A stretch of 64,000 nt of DNA from Chlorobium sp. (GCA_005862285.1 SZXW01000010.1:434001-498000), one strand, 5' to 3'. Shown: positions 7,721 to 17,374, counted from the stretch's first letter. The notes: generated by a model from the letters alone, not told the origin. Made by a program: numbers and translations.

Positions 7721-8713
7721 TCATCTCAGCATATTGCGTTCACGGTACCATTCATAGGCACTGCGGATACTTTTTTCGGAAGGCTCCTGCCTCATATTCA
7801 GTTCATGTAAAGCTTTTGATGAATCGAAATAAAGAAATTCGGACGCAACCCTGAACATCGAAAGATTGAAGAGTTTCGATATCCCGTTCCTGATTTTGTA
7901 GCGGTCGAGCACTGTTTTCAGGATTTTTCCAAACCAGAACGGAAGCGGCAAAAGTACTTTAGGTGCACCGGTAATCTTTGAAATGGTGTCGACAAGCTTC
8001 TTGTAAGAAACATTTTCTCCACCGATAATGTAACGCTGCCCTTTTCTTCCCTTTTCCATAGCCGTCATGATGGTTTCCGCAACAATATCGACATCTATGA
8101 CGCAGATACCGCCCAGGGGATAAAAAGGGAGAAGCCGGTTATTGACATCCTTGATCAGCCTTCCTGCATTGAAATTCATGTCTCCGGCGCCAAAAACGAA
8201 TGCAGGATTCACGATAACACAATCAAGTCCTTTGTTGACCGCATCAGCAACTTCGATCTCGGCAAGGTGTTTGGTCTTTGCATATTCAAGCTTTATGGCA
8301 TCAAAATTCCATTTTACATTCTCATCGACCGGTTTTTTTCGCGATCCAATTCCTACTGCTGTTATCGAGCTGACATGAAGCACACGCTTTACACCTGATT
8401 CCAATGCTGATCGGAGAACATTCTTCGTACCAATGACGTTGATTCTGTAAAGCTGTTCCGTTCTTTTATCACCCATGTACGTAAGTCCGGCAACATGATA
8501 AACATAATCAATACCAGCCATTGCGTTTGTGACAGAATCGCTGTCGGTTACATCACCATAAACAAGTTGTATTTTGTCAAGCCTGCCGGTGAGAGCTGAC
8601 AGATCTGAATTTTTTCGGACAAGAACAGAAATCCTGTCAGGAGTTGCAACAAGTTTTTCAACAAGACGGGAACCGATAAAGCCGGTTGCCCCGGTAACAA
8701 GAATATTATTCAC
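7721..8713 (-). CDS. NAD-dependent epimerase/reductase, dihydroflavonol-reductase-like extended SDR
   Basis: The 330-residue protein has the Rossmann motif GATGFIG at residues 7-13, the HVSS strand and the YAKTK catalytic motif (YxxxK) of extended short-chain dehydrogenases. Overall length and the segment GLDCVIVNPAFVFGAGD place it with dihydroflavonol-4-reductase-like enzymes and hopanoid-associated epimerases such as HpnA. The substrate cannot be inferred. It is a single-gene unit on the minus strand. Confidence 0.8.
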   Translation of the reverse strand: MNNILVTGATGFIGSRLVEKLVATPDRISVLVRKNSDLSALTGRLDKIQLVYGDVTDSDSVTNAMAGIDYVYHVAGLTYMGDKRTEQLYRINVIGTKNVLRSALESGVKRVLHVSSITAVGIGSRKKPVDENVKWNFDAIKLEYAKTKHLAEIEVADAVNKGLDCVIVNPAFVFGAGDMNFNAGRLIKDVNNRLLPFYPLGGICVIDVDIVAETIMTAMEKGRKGQRYIIGGENVSYKKLVDTISKITGAPKVLLPLPFWFGKILKTVLDRYKIRNGISKLFNLSMFRVASEFLYFDSSKALHELNMRQEPSEKSIRSAYEWYRERNMLR

Positions 8714-8952
8714 AACAAACGGACTTCATTTTTCAGGAAAGCGAATAATCATGCGGCTTTTCAATCGCGTAACTGATTAAAAACGTATTCGATACCGCTT
8801 TTTGCTCATGCCTGCAACGTACAAAAAAACCCTTGTAAACAACCAGAATAATTATCCTTCATTTACCGGGTAAAAAAAACCCAACAAACAAGCAAATAAG
8901 TTTTATCAGATATATAATATTTTTTAAAGGGTTTTTGTAAATTAATTTCTAA

Positions 8953-9103
8953 CATAAGGGCACCTCTATTTATTGTCGTGAGAAGTACGAGTGCAAGACG
9001 GACGGAGAGGAGAAACCGGTGTGTACACGTAGTACATGAGGATGTCGAGCACCGCCCAACGCAGCAATAGGGCTTCAGAACAAATAAATAGAGGTGCCCA
9101 TAA
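8953..9103. mobile_element. MITE-like inverted-repeat element
   Basis: GGGCACCTCTATTTATT (8958-8974) is a perfect 17-base inverted repeat of AATAAATAGAGGTGCCC (9083-9099), bounding a 142-bp element with no credible gene inside. CATAA occurs directly before the left end (8953-8957) and at 9099-9103 on the right, which would be a 5-bp target duplication if the outermost base pair is shared. The interior is GC-richer than its flanks. These features fit a non-autonomous miniature transposable element; no matching transposase is in the window. Confidence 0.65.
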
Positions 9104-9237
9104 TTCTCGCTTAAAATCTGCTATAAGCGAGTCATACAGGCAAAGGGAACCCTCGGGAAAGTTGTACCGGGGCTTAAATCCTGCCAATAGCTGAATATTC
9201 TTGATACTGTCATACTTAATCAGTAACAGCTCATGTC

Positions 9238-9573
9238 ATGCTGAAAGAAATGATCCCTGAAATCATTTTCAAGCTGGAAAATCAGAAATTCCTTGAAGCT
9301 TTTGTGAACCTCGAAGGGCTCATTTTTTTCATGCATGAGAACCTTGGAGAATTTACTTCAGACGAGATATTCTGTGTAGTCCTGGCTCATGATGCTATTT
9401 CGGAGCTCCTGAATGAACTGAATACAGTTAAAACGTCAAATGGTTTCAATGGTAAAATCGAGTTCTGTGCTCATCTTGCAGCATTGAGATTGAAGGAAGC
9501 TCTCGGGGATAATGTCTCGGGAAGAGCAGCCAAGGCATTATCCATGTTACTCGAAGTGATCATGAACAAATAA
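9238..9573 (+). CDS. Small helical hypothetical protein
   Basis: A 111-residue, mainly helical acidic protein with no signal peptide or membrane segment. I recognise no family. It ends 17 bases before the NAD(P)-binding protein gene at 9590, so the two are probably co-transcribed. Confidence 0.55.
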   Translation: MLKEMIPEIIFKLENQKFLEAFVNLEGLIFFMHENLGEFTSDEIFCVVLAHDAISELLNELNTVKTSNGFNGKIEFCAHLAALRLKEALGDNVSGRAAKALSMLLEVIMNK

Positions 9574-9589
9574 TGATGAAAAACCATTC

Positions 9590-10285
9590 ATGAACAGGTT
9601 CAGAGGAATCGTACTCGTAGCGGGCGCAACCGGCAGGACCGGACAGTGGATAGTCAAGCGTCTTCAGGCTCATAATATCGATTACCGTCTTTTTGTACGT
9701 TCTGAAGCAAAGGCTCTCGATATATTCGGCCCTGAACATGCCGAAAGGATTGTAACTGGATCGATCGAAAATCCACAGGAAATCAATGAAGCCGTCACCG
9801 GCTGCAGTGCGGTCATTTCGGCGATCGGTGCTTACGTCACTGACCCGTCCGCTCTTCCCTCTTCGGTGGTTGACAGGGACGGAATGGGCTCCTTCGCGAA
9901 GACAGCACGAAGCCGGGGAGTAGAAAAATTCATTCAGGTTACCTCGCTGGCCGTGACAAAACCGGAACACCCGATGAATAAATATGGAAATGTACTTGAC
10001 ATGAAACTCCAGGGGGAAAACGCCATTCGCTCCATCTTTACCGATCAAGGATTCTCCTATACCATCCTTCGCCCTGGAGGTCTTCAGGATGGAAACCCCT
10101 TCCTGCATCAGTTGCAGTTCGGCACAGGGGACAAACTCATGGGCGTTATCGACCGGAGCGATTTGGCTGAATGCGCCGTTGTCTCACTCTGGCACCCAAA
10201 AGCCCGCAACATGACCTTCGAATTAATCAGGGGTGCGGAAGTTCCGCAATCCTCGCTCGAAATCTTTTTCGAGCAGCTTTCATAA
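9590..10285 (+). CDS. NAD(P)H-binding atypical SDR family protein (NmrA-like)
   Basis: The 231-residue protein begins with the dinucleotide-binding motif GATGRTG (about residues 13-19) and continues with the atypical-SDR pattern of NAD(P)H-binding reductases or flavin-reductase/NmrA-like proteins (ILRPGGLQDG). It lacks a YxxxK catalytic pair in the normal place. Such proteins act as reductases or as redox-sensing binders; no substrate can be named. Confidence 0.75.
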   Translation: MNRFRGIVLVAGATGRTGQWIVKRLQAHNIDYRLFVRSEAKALDIFGPEHAERIVTGSIENPQEINEAVTGCSAVISAIGAYVTDPSALPSSVVDRDGMGSFAKTARSRGVEKFIQVTSLAVTKPEHPMNKYGNVLDMKLQGENAIRSIFTDQGFSYTILRPGGLQDGNPFLHQLQFGTGDKLMGVIDRSDLAECAVVSLWHPKARNMTFELIRGAEVPQSSLEIFFEQLS

Positions 10286-10383
10286 ACAGGATTCACGGTT
10301 TTTCGCTCTCATCTTGATCCGAAACCATGAGATTGAGCTGTTTGCAATAGCTGAAAATGCATCTGTCTGCCGGACAACACCGA

Positions 10384-10878
10384 TCAGCCTCTACTCCGTT
10401 GTTGTTTTTCAGACTGTTCTTCATCCTGAAATACCTGCCGTTCTGAACTCGTAACAAGCTTGTGGAGGACACCGGTCACAAGCAGTGCTGCAAGTAGCAG
10501 GCCGTAATGCCATGGATTGAAAACCGATTCGAGGTTGCCGCCTGCCGTGACAATCTTGACCGGTTCGACGATAAGCTGCCGGAGAAGCGTGATCATGGCT
10601 ACTTCGATAAAAACCACGACATGGAAAACGCCGGTCTGGACATAGTTGATTTCAGCGGCAATGAGGCTGGAAAGGGTCCATACGATAAAGAGCGTGCCCA
10701 GGGCCTGCAGAAAACCATGTGCAAGATTGTTATGCTCAATGGCCTGCAGTACGGCGACGGAAAATTCCCAGATGACCATGATACTTGCAAGTACGAGGGC
10801 AATGGCAAGAAGGGCATGGAGAATGTGATTGAAAGCCCTCAGGGCGCTCAACAGGCGATCTTCGAATGTTGCTATCAT
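10384..10878 (-). CDS. PsiE-like membrane protein (phosphate-starvation-inducible family)
   Basis: A 164-residue membrane protein with four hydrophobic segments. The arrangement of a basic N-terminus, an inner pair of helices around YVQTGVFHVVVFIEVAMITL, then RQLIVEP, matches the PsiE family, whose function is unknown. A second PsiE-like protein is encoded at 50929-51363. The gene is convergent with the NAD(P)H-binding protein gene upstream. Confidence 0.65.
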   Translation of the reverse strand: MIATFEDRLLSALRAFNHILHALLAIALVLASIMVIWEFSVAVLQAIEHNNLAHGFLQALGTLFIVWTLSSLIAAEINYVQTGVFHVVVFIEVAMITLLRQLIVEPVKIVTAGGNLESVFNPWHYGLLLAALLVTGVLHKLVTSSERQVFQDEEQSEKQQRSRG

Positions 10879-11062
10879 AAGTATTACTGAATATATTTAG
10901 TAATTCTTTATGCGGTACCCGGTGAATTCCTTATCGTCTTGGGAAATCCCCATTATTTATTGTAACGATAAGCTTTCTTGTTTGCAAAAACAGGCAATTG
11001 AAATACATAGGAAATGTCGTTGTCAAGGTATTGAATATTCCAAAAGCTTGTTGCATAGCCCT

Positions 11063-11467
11063 ATGAAATCCGAAAGGTTTGAAATAAGTATCGATGTACA
11101 GTCGGAAGATATAGACATGCTCGGGCACGTCAGCAACATCGTTTATGTAAGATGGATACAGGAAGCGGCTATTGCGCACTGGAGTACACTTGCTCCCCGC
11201 GACGACCAGGAAAAACTCGTCTGGGTAGTCCGTCGTCATGAAATTGATTATAAAAAAGCTGCAATGGAAGGAGACACGGTCCTTGTGCAAACATGGATCG
11301 GGACCGCTTCCCGTATAGCATTCGACCGTCATACAGAAATACTGCGGGCCTCCGATCAGCGACTGCTTGCACAGGCGAGGACCGTCTGGTGCCCTCTCGA
11401 CAGGGAAACAGGCAAGCCGACCGATGTAAGCCCGGAAATTCGTTCGCTTTTTTCTGTTGCCAAATGA
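11063..11467 (+). CDS. Acyl-CoA thioesterase, 4HBT hot-dog fold
   Basis: From the ATG at 11063 the product is 134 residues, the usual length of 4-hydroxybenzoyl-CoA thioesterase-type proteins. The motif DVQSEDIDMLGHVSNIVYVR carries the family's catalytic Asp (in DMLGHVSN) and the typical D-x-x-G-H-V-x-N pattern. An upstream in-frame start at 10910 would add 51 residues unlike the family, so I reject it. The physiological acyl-CoA substrate is unknown. Confidence 0.82.
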   Translation: MKSERFEISIDVQSEDIDMLGHVSNIVYVRWIQEAAIAHWSTLAPRDDQEKLVWVVRRHEIDYKKAAMEGDTVLVQTWIGTASRIAFDRHTEILRASDQRLLAQARTVWCPLDRETGKPTDVSPEIRSLFSVAK

Positions 11468-11596
11468 GCGGATCATAAACCATTGCAGAGTCATTCCGTC
11501 TTATGTATATTATCGGCAGGGCATTCTCCCATGCAGCTCGACCGGTAATTCCCTTGCAATTGAGTTCGCACTATTTTTTATAAAAAGCATGCCCGC

Positions 11597-12109
11597 ATGG
11601 ACAAAGAAACGATAAAACGGCTGCAGCAAGGAGACACTCCCATCACTCTTTCCTTTCTGCCCGATGATGTTATCGGCGTCAGCGGCATGATCCTTATAAA
11701 TGCCTCTTCTGAAAAAGTGTGGGAGGCAATTACCGATTATGACAACCTGAGCCGCAATTTGCCGAAAGTCCTGTCGAGCAGGCTGATTTCTCGGAATGGC
11801 AACGAAATTGTTCTTGAACAGACGGGAAAAACCGGTATTTTCATTTTTGAAAAAACCGTACATTTCCGACTGAAAGCACGGGAAGATTACCTGAAAAAAG
11901 TCAGCTTCGAACAGCTCGATGGAGATTTCAGGATTTACCGGGGTGATTGGACCATTGAAACATATCCCGAAGTTCAGGGAACGGTGCTTTCTTACAGAGC
12001 TGAAATCAAACCGGTTTTTTTTGCACCGTCTGTCCTTGTCAGTTTCGTTCAGTACCAGGACCTGCCGGGGATACTCAAAGCACATAAAAAAAGAGCTGAA
12101 ATGCTCTGA
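11597..12109 (+). CDS. SRPBCC (START-like cyclase/dehydrase) family protein
   Basis: The 170-residue protein has the polyketide-cyclase/START fold pattern with EKVWEAITDYDNLSRNLP near residues 36-53 and ends with a hydrophobic ligand-pocket strand. It is closely related to the protein at 13306-14031: both share the GNE, GKxG, EG/DGDF-YRG-W and SYRAE-KP-FFAP blocks. It lacks a signal peptide, unlike its paralog. A reductase gene lies between the two, so the three may work on the same lipophilic compound. Confidence 0.75.
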   Translation: MDKETIKRLQQGDTPITLSFLPDDVIGVSGMILINASSEKVWEAITDYDNLSRNLPKVLSSRLISRNGNEIVLEQTGKTGIFIFEKTVHFRLKAREDYLKKVSFEQLDGDFRIYRGDWTIETYPEVQGTVLSYRAEIKPVFFAPSVLVSFVQYQDLPGILKAHKKRAEML

Positions 12110-12195
12110 CGGCATAGCCGAAAAAAATCCGGCAGGAGGACATCACCGGTCCGCCGTTACCAATGATCAATCATTTTGTCCTTTTTTTTCAAACC

Positions 12196-13233
12196 ATGAT
12201 TACTGAGAAACCAGTCTGCGTTACAGGAGCATCCGGGTTCATTGCTGCGCATATTGTCCGGGAACTGCTCGCCCTAGGATACAAAGTTACAGGGACCGTC
12301 AGAAAAAATCCCTGGGAATACCCTTTCCTTCTCAACCTTCCCGGAGCGCATGAACGGCTCAAGCTTGAAAAAGCGGATCTGCTCGAGGAAGGATCGTTCG
12401 ACAAGGTGGTTGCCGGATGCGAATATGTCATACATACTGCCAGTCCTTTCGAGATGAATGTCAAGGATCCCCAGACCGATCTTGTCGATCCGGCTGTGAA
12501 CGGCACGGAATCAGTACTGGGAAGCTGTATGAAGGCCGGCAGCATCAAAAGGGTCATCCTGACATCCTCGATAGCGGCAATGACTGACGAACCTGAAAGT
12601 TCAAAAGTTTATAATGAAAAGGACTGGAATACCATGTCCTCGCTCGATCGTAATCCCTATTATTATTCCAAGACACTTGCCGAACGTGCGGCATGGGATT
12701 TTATCATGCAGAAAAAACCTGGTTTTGACCTTGTTGTGATAAACCCCTTCCTTGTCCTTGGACCTTCACTCGGTCCTTCTCTCAGTACAAGCTGCGAAAC
12801 GATCCGGGACATGATGGCCGGGGTTTATCCGGCAATCATGGACATCAACTGGGGTATTGTCGATGTGCGGGATGTCGCCAGTGCCCATATACTCGCTATG
12901 GAAAAAGCAGAGGCGAGCGGGCGCTATCTCTGTTCGGGTGATGCGCTGCATATGAGGGAAATTGTTGAACTGCTGAAAACAAGCAGATGCAAAAAGCATT
13001 CACTGCCCCGCATCGATCTTACCGGAAAAACCGGATCGGCAATCATCAAGGGACTTTCAATGACCAAGCCGAAAAACATTGGAAAATATATCCGGACCCA
13101 CGTCGGCAGAACGTTATGCTACGATAATTCAAAAATCAGACGCGAACTCGGCATATCTTTCATTCCCGCAAAAACATCCGTCATCGAAACAGTTGAAGAC
13201 CTGATGAAATGGGGACATCTGAAAAATTCCTGA
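12196..13233 (+). CDS. NAD-dependent epimerase/reductase, dihydroflavonol-reductase-like extended SDR
   Basis: From ATG 12196 the protein has 345 residues. It shows the Rossmann motif GASGFIA near the N-terminus, the LTSS strand, and YYSKTLAE (YxxxK). The PFLVLGPSLGPS segment is typical of cinnamoyl-CoA/dihydroflavonol-reductase relatives. An in-frame start at 12163 adds only 11 residues and lacks the conserved beginning. It lies between two paralogous SRPBCC genes on the same strand. Confidence 0.8.
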   Translation: MITEKPVCVTGASGFIAAHIVRELLALGYKVTGTVRKNPWEYPFLLNLPGAHERLKLEKADLLEEGSFDKVVAGCEYVIHTASPFEMNVKDPQTDLVDPAVNGTESVLGSCMKAGSIKRVILTSSIAAMTDEPESSKVYNEKDWNTMSSLDRNPYYYSKTLAERAAWDFIMQKKPGFDLVVINPFLVLGPSLGPSLSTSCETIRDMMAGVYPAIMDINWGIVDVRDVASAHILAMEKAEASGRYLCSGDALHMREIVELLKTSRCKKHSLPRIDLTGKTGSAIIKGLSMTKPKNIGKYIRTHVGRTLCYDNSKIRRELGISFIPAKTSVIETVEDLMKWGHLKNS

Positions 13234-13305
13234 TCACAGAAAAAACACTGTAACTGAACCGATTTGAAAAAAGAGATTTATTTGAACAACATCAAGCACT
13301 GCACT

Positions 13306-14031
13306 ATGAAAACAGGTTTCAGAACGATTGATCGAGTACTGCTGATGCTCACAACCCTCGTGATGTTATTTGTCGCATCACCCATTCATGCATTACCTGT
13401 GCCTGCAAATACGGCCGATACCCCGGTTGCAGAGAAAGCAAAGCTGCTCGGTGGAGATGTTATCGTTTCACTCGCAAGCCTTGACGAAGGGGTCACGGGG
13501 GTTACTGGATACATCTATATTGCAGCCCCCCCTGAAAAAGTATGGGAAGTCATAACCGATTACGACAACCACAAGAATTTTGTTCCGAATGTGCTCGACA
13601 GCGGCATAATTTCCGACAATGGCAATGAAAAAGTCATGTTCGAAAAAGGAAAAAGCGGACTGTTCCTCTTTTCGAAAAAGGTGTACACGAAAATGCGGGT
13701 ATGGGGAGAACGGTCCAGGCACCTTTATTTCCAGCAGATCGAAGGTGATTTCAAGGTTTACAGGGGCGAATGGATCCTCAGCGAACATCTGCAGGGCAAG
13801 GGAACTTTTCTTACCTACAGGGCGGAAGTAAAACCGGATTTTTTTGCTCCCGGTTTCGCTGTAAAAAATGTCCAGGAACGCGATTGCCCCCGGATGATGG
13901 TCGCCATGAAAAAACAGGCTGAAGCATCGCTGCTCCAGGACCAGAAAAGAGCTTCAATGCTGCAGGAAGAGAAGAAATCCGTGCCCGTCACCGGTTCGGA
14001 AAAAGTGCGTACAGGCCACAGTCAGACCTGA
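13306..14031 (+). CDS. Secreted SRPBCC family protein
   Basis: Starting at ATG 13306 the 241-residue product opens with a signal peptide (LLMLTTLVMLFVAS, cleavage near HALP). A START-like domain follows, containing EKVWEVITDYDNHKNFVP, and a polar Lys/Glu/Gln-rich C-terminal tail of about 30 residues closes the protein. It is a paralog of the cytoplasmic protein at 11597-12109. A TTG at 13264 would extend it by 14 residues and weaken the signal peptide. It is likely exported or membrane-tethered and binds a hydrophobic ligand. Confidence 0.75.
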   Translation: MKTGFRTIDRVLLMLTTLVMLFVASPIHALPVPANTADTPVAEKAKLLGGDVIVSLASLDEGVTGVTGYIYIAAPPEKVWEVITDYDNHKNFVPNVLDSGIISDNGNEKVMFEKGKSGLFLFSKKVYTKMRVWGERSRHLYFQQIEGDFKVYRGEWILSEHLQGKGTFLTYRAEVKPDFFAPGFAVKNVQERDCPRMMVAMKKQAEASLLQDQKRASMLQEEKKSVPVTGSEKVRTGHSQT

Positions 14032-15071
14032 TGAATATAGCCGGCTTTACGGCGCAAGATGCAAAAAAGCGGAAGCCGGCGAAATATCTCACGGTCTCCG
14101 ACAACCCTTGTCGACTGTACCTGGCGGCGCTTCTGCATCGTTCCAGAAAAATCCTTCAGTGAGTCGACGATTGCCTGCATCACAGCACGCGATTTTGCCA
14201 TCGCCTCCGGATATTGCGTGAGGTAAAACAGCGCCGCTGCAATTTCAAGGCACAGCCTGACCGGGATTATCCACAAAAGCCCTGCCATACCCCGGTTTTT
14301 CAGGAGCATGGCTATGTTGTTGCGGTGATTGAGATAGACTTTTTCAGCCGATCCCCTGGAGAGTGAAGCACCCCCTTCATGGATCACGACCGATGAAGGC
14401 ACGGAACGGACATGGTAGCCTCTGAGCTTCATCCTCCATGCAAGGTCGATCTCTTCCATGTGCATGAAAAAATCTTCGTCGAAACCGCCAAGCTCTTCCA
14501 CTACGCTCCGTTTAGCAAACATTGCGACACCGGACGCCCAGAAAATTTCCCGGCCGGCATCATAGCGGCCGGTGTCTTCCTCCACGGCAGAAAATACCCG
14601 GCCGAGGCAATAGGGATAACCAAGTTTGTCCGACATTCCTCCGGCCGCTCCGGCATAATCAAAAACCTTTTTACCCCTGCGGTAAGCCTGCATCGAAAGA
14701 ATCTTGGGCTGCAGTGCGCCGGTCTGCAAGTCATCGAGGGCAGCATCGACAAGGCGGTCGAGCCACTGTGGATCATGTATGGTATCGTCGTTCATGAAAA
14801 CCACATAGTCGGCAGACGAGCTTTTCAGCCCCTCATTGCATCCGCCGGCATATCCTCTGTTTTCAGGAAGCTTTATGAGACGGGCATTCCTATAGCGCTT
14901 TACGAGGAAAACCAGACCTGCCTGCTTTCCCCCGTTATCGACAACGATGATGTTCATTGATGGATAAAGAGTTTCCGCAAGGGAATCGAGGCAGCGCTCG
15001 AGCATGTCGTGCCTCCGGAAATGGGGAATAATGACATCGACTGAAGGCCGAAGCTCTCTTTCCGGGCTCAT
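14022..15071 (-). CDS. Glycosyltransferase family 2, rhamnosyltransferase-like
   Basis: The 349-residue protein has the GT2 fold: VDVIIPHFRRHDMLERCLDS at the start, VDNGG and VFMNDDT (the DxD-type metal site), then MHMEEIDLAWRMKLRGY, which is typical of rhamnosyl- and related transferases. Two hydrophobic segments lie in the C-terminal third. It overlaps the end of the SRPBCC gene on the other strand by 10 bases. It is the last gene of the trpA-CPBP-queC run on the minus strand, and its stop-to-start spacing of 11 bp to trpA suggests co-transcription. Confidence 0.82.
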   Translation of the reverse strand: MSPERELRPSVDVIIPHFRRHDMLERCLDSLAETLYPSMNIIVVDNGGKQAGLVFLVKRYRNARLIKLPENRGYAGGCNEGLKSSSADYVVFMNDDTIHDPQWLDRLVDAALDDLQTGALQPKILSMQAYRRGKKVFDYAGAAGGMSDKLGYPYCLGRVFSAVEEDTGRYDAGREIFWASGVAMFAKRSVVEELGGFDEDFFMHMEEIDLAWRMKLRGYHVRSVPSSVVIHEGGASLSRGSAEKVYLNHRNNIAMLLKNRGMAGLLWIIPVRLCLEIAAALFYLTQYPEAMAKSRAVMQAIVDSLKDFSGTMQKRRQVQSTRVVGDREIFRRLPLFCILRRKAGYIHQV

Positions 15072-15082
15072 GGCAACCGTAA

Positions 15083-15886
15083 TTACCGCAGTGATTTCCA
15101 GAATCCGGCGGCCTCACGGGCACACTCATCAGGAGTCGTGCATCCGGAAATGTGCTGCAACAGCGCTGTGCCGACCACGGCACCGTCCGCCAGTTGCCAC
15201 ATATGCTCGACCCGGGCTTTATCCTTGATGCCGAAACCTACAACGATTTTTTTCCTGGCATGCTTCCGGACACGTTTCAGATAGTCGTCGACAGCAGCTT
15301 CGGTTGCGGAATCTGAAAGCTTTGCCGTGCCGGTCGTGGCATTGACGGCAATACAGTAGGAAAAATCTGTTGAAAGATTGTCGATCATCTCGATCCGTTC
15401 AGGAGGAGTGACCGGCGAAATAAGGAACACGACCGAAAGACCCGCGCCTTTTGCCATTGCAAGGTAATCCGTGGCTTCCTCCGGCGGGAGGTCTGGAATG
15501 AGTATCCCGTCAACACCGGCTTCGACGGCGTCGGTGAGGAAGCAATCCCCACCGTAGGCAAAAAGCGGGTTACTGTAACCCATCAGCAGAACAGGAACTG
15601 TTATTTTCCTGCATCCTTCACCGTTCCGGGCTTTTTTAACCAGTTCGAGCAGGTTCCTCAGGGTCACGCCGTTCCGGATAGCCGTAAAGGCTGCCGCCTG
15701 TATCACCGGACCATCACCGATCGGATCGGAAAAAGGAATGCCCAGCTCGATAATATCCGCCCCGCTATCCTCGAGAGCTTCGAGTACGGGCAGCGTAGCT
15801 CCGGCAACCGGAAATTCCGGCATATAGTAAGCGATCAGCAGCTTTTTATCCTGCTGCAGAAGTGTTGAAATCCTGTTTTGAGACAT
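15083..15886 (-). CDS. trpA: Tryptophan synthase alpha subunit
   Basis: The 267-residue protein cleaves indole-3-glycerol phosphate to indole and glyceraldehyde-3-phosphate as part of the TrpA2TrpB2 complex. The catalytic Glu and Asp lie in IIELGIPFSDPIGDGP, and the phosphate-binding motif GFGIKDKA is present near the C-terminus. It is about 12 kb from trpB (28149) on the other strand, so the two subunits are not encoded in one operon. Its neighbours are unrelated to tryptophan synthesis. Confidence 0.95.
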   Translation of the reverse strand: MSQNRISTLLQQDKKLLIAYYMPEFPVAGATLPVLEALEDSGADIIELGIPFSDPIGDGPVIQAAAFTAIRNGVTLRNLLELVKKARNGEGCRKITVPVLLMGYSNPLFAYGGDCFLTDAVEAGVDGILIPDLPPEEATDYLAMAKGAGLSVVFLISPVTPPERIEMIDNLSTDFSYCIAVNATTGTAKLSDSATEAAVDDYLKRVRKHARKKIVVGFGIKDKARVEHMWQLADGAVVGTALLQHISGCTTPDECAREAAGFWKSLR

Positions 15887-15899
15887 AAGTTGCGGTCAA

Positions 15900-16586
15900 T
15901 CAGAACACCATTTTAGGAATGACAAAAACATCTATCATCATGGAGAGCATGGTAATCATATGCACCAGAACGCTTCCCCATACATTGCGGGTTTTAAGGA
16001 CAAGGTAGCCGCCGAAAATACCGATCGGAAATGCCATCATGGCCATCAGTGCCCGTTCCTTCATGCCTACCGGAGCGACTGCGAAATGGTTGACGACATA
16101 GAAGATGGTCGTGAGAAAGACCGTCAGGTGCTTGTTGAAGCCCCGCTCGATCATGGAGGAAAACATGATGCCGCGCCAGAGAAACTCTTCGGCAAGCACA
16201 AGCAGGGGAAAGAGATAGAGCAGCGACATGTTGACAAGGAGAAATTCCATGCCTGCCATTGGAGCGCCGCCGTTCTTGTAATAGATGAAGGTATTCATGA
16301 CATCCATGAGAAACAGGATCAGTCCGGCAATACCGCCCCAGAGGAGCGATTTCCGCAGATCTCCTCCTGCAATGTACATCTGTTCCCATTCACCGCTGGT
16401 TTTACCTCTGTAAATCACGAGAGCGATGGAGCCGATAAGGTAGAGGAAAAGCGCTGGCCATTCATGAAGGGGGCTGAAATGGCCGATTAATCCAAGTATC
16501 CAGATCATCGCCATAAGGCCGAACGAGAGATTGAACCTCGCTGAAAGGGAATCGGATCCGGATGATTGTGCTTTGACAGGTTTCAT
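15900..16586 (-). CDS. CPBP family intramembrane metalloprotease
   Basis: A 228-residue polytopic membrane protein with the CPBP (Abi/Rce1-like) motifs: EEFLWRG (EExxxR) at about residues 142-148, the FxxxH-like VNHFAVA segment and a C-terminal VHMIT. These place metal-binding residues on the helices of Rce1-type proteases. It lies 13 bp upstream of trpA. Bacterial members are linked to processing of lipoproteins or peptides, but the target is unknown here. Confidence 0.8.
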   Translation of the reverse strand: MKPVKAQSSGSDSLSARFNLSFGLMAMIWILGLIGHFSPLHEWPALFLYLIGSIALVIYRGKTSGEWEQMYIAGGDLRKSLLWGGIAGLILFLMDVMNTFIYYKNGGAPMAGMEFLLVNMSLLYLFPLLVLAEEFLWRGIMFSSMIERGFNKHLTVFLTTIFYVVNHFAVAPVGMKERALMAMMAFPIGIFGGYLVLKTRNVWGSVLVHMITMLSMMIDVFVIPKMVF

Positions 16587-16610
16587 GACTGATAGATGTT
16601 TGGTATTGTT

Positions 16611-17291
16611 TCAAATATACCGGGGACGCTGTTCATATTCAATGGGATCTTTTACACCGGCAAGCTCGAACGCCCTGAGCCGCCTCGCGCAGCTGTCACA
16701 AACCCCGCAGGCCTTTCCCTCGCTTTTGTAACATGACCAGCTGTATCCGAACGGCACATCGAGCTCAAGCCCTTTCTGCACGATCTGCGATTTCTGCATC
16801 TCGATAAGCGGCGTCACGATCTCGATATGCGTTTCAGGTTTCGTGCCAAGTGAAATTACGGTATTGAACGCATTGTAAAAAACTTTGCGGCAGTCAGGAT
16901 AACCAGATGAATCCTCCTCGACAGCCCCGATGAAAATCCGTTCCGCGCCGATCACTTCGGACCAGCTCACGGCCATCGAAAGAAATTGAGCGTTTCTGAA
17001 AGGCACATAGCTTGTTGGAATGGCCGTACCCTGGAGATCGGGACCGCTTACCGGCATGGAATAATCGGTCAGTGATGAGCCCCCGATACTGGAGAGATAT
17101 GCGGCATCGACTTCAAGACGCCGGGTAATGCCGTAGTGGGAACAGATCGACTGGAACGATTCGAGCTCCTTCTTCCATGTCCGCTGTCCGTAATTGATGT
17201 GCATGGCGGCTGGCTCGAACCCCTGTTGAATGGCGATCGCCGTTGTAACGAGGCTGTCCATCCCTCCGCTGATGAGAATGACGGCTTTCAT
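16611..17291 (-). CDS. queC: 7-cyano-7-deazaguanine synthase
   Basis: The 226-residue enzyme catalyses ATP-dependent conversion of 7-carboxy-7-deazaguanine to preQ0 in queuosine biosynthesis. The PP-loop SGGMDSLVT is at residues 8-16, and the four zinc cysteines sit in [20 protein letters not shown]. Length fits the family. The gene starts about 90 bp from the groEL terminator hairpin. Confidence 0.94.
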   Translation of the reverse strand: MKAVILISGGMDSLVTTAIAIQQGFEPAAMHINYGQRTWKKELESFQSICSHYGITRRLEVDAAYLSSIGGSSLTDYSMPVSGPDLQGTAIPTSYVPFRNAQFLSMAVSWSEVIGAERIFIGAVEEDSSGYPDCRKVFYNAFNTVISLGTKPETHIEIVTPLIEMQKSQIVQKGLELDVPFGYSWSCYKSEGKACGVCDSCARRLRAFELAGVKDPIEYEQRPRYI

Positions 17292-17374
17292 GGTTGGCCT
17301 GCCGGTTTTGTTATCCCTGAACGAAAAAATTTCTTGAAAGGTATGAAATTCTTTTGTCTTAAATGGAAAGCGGC

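Noticed and set aside
8966-9187. A 73-residue minus-strand ORF over the inverted-repeat element
   Set aside because: It crosses the repeat arm, has no family features and looks like a chance frame in the element.
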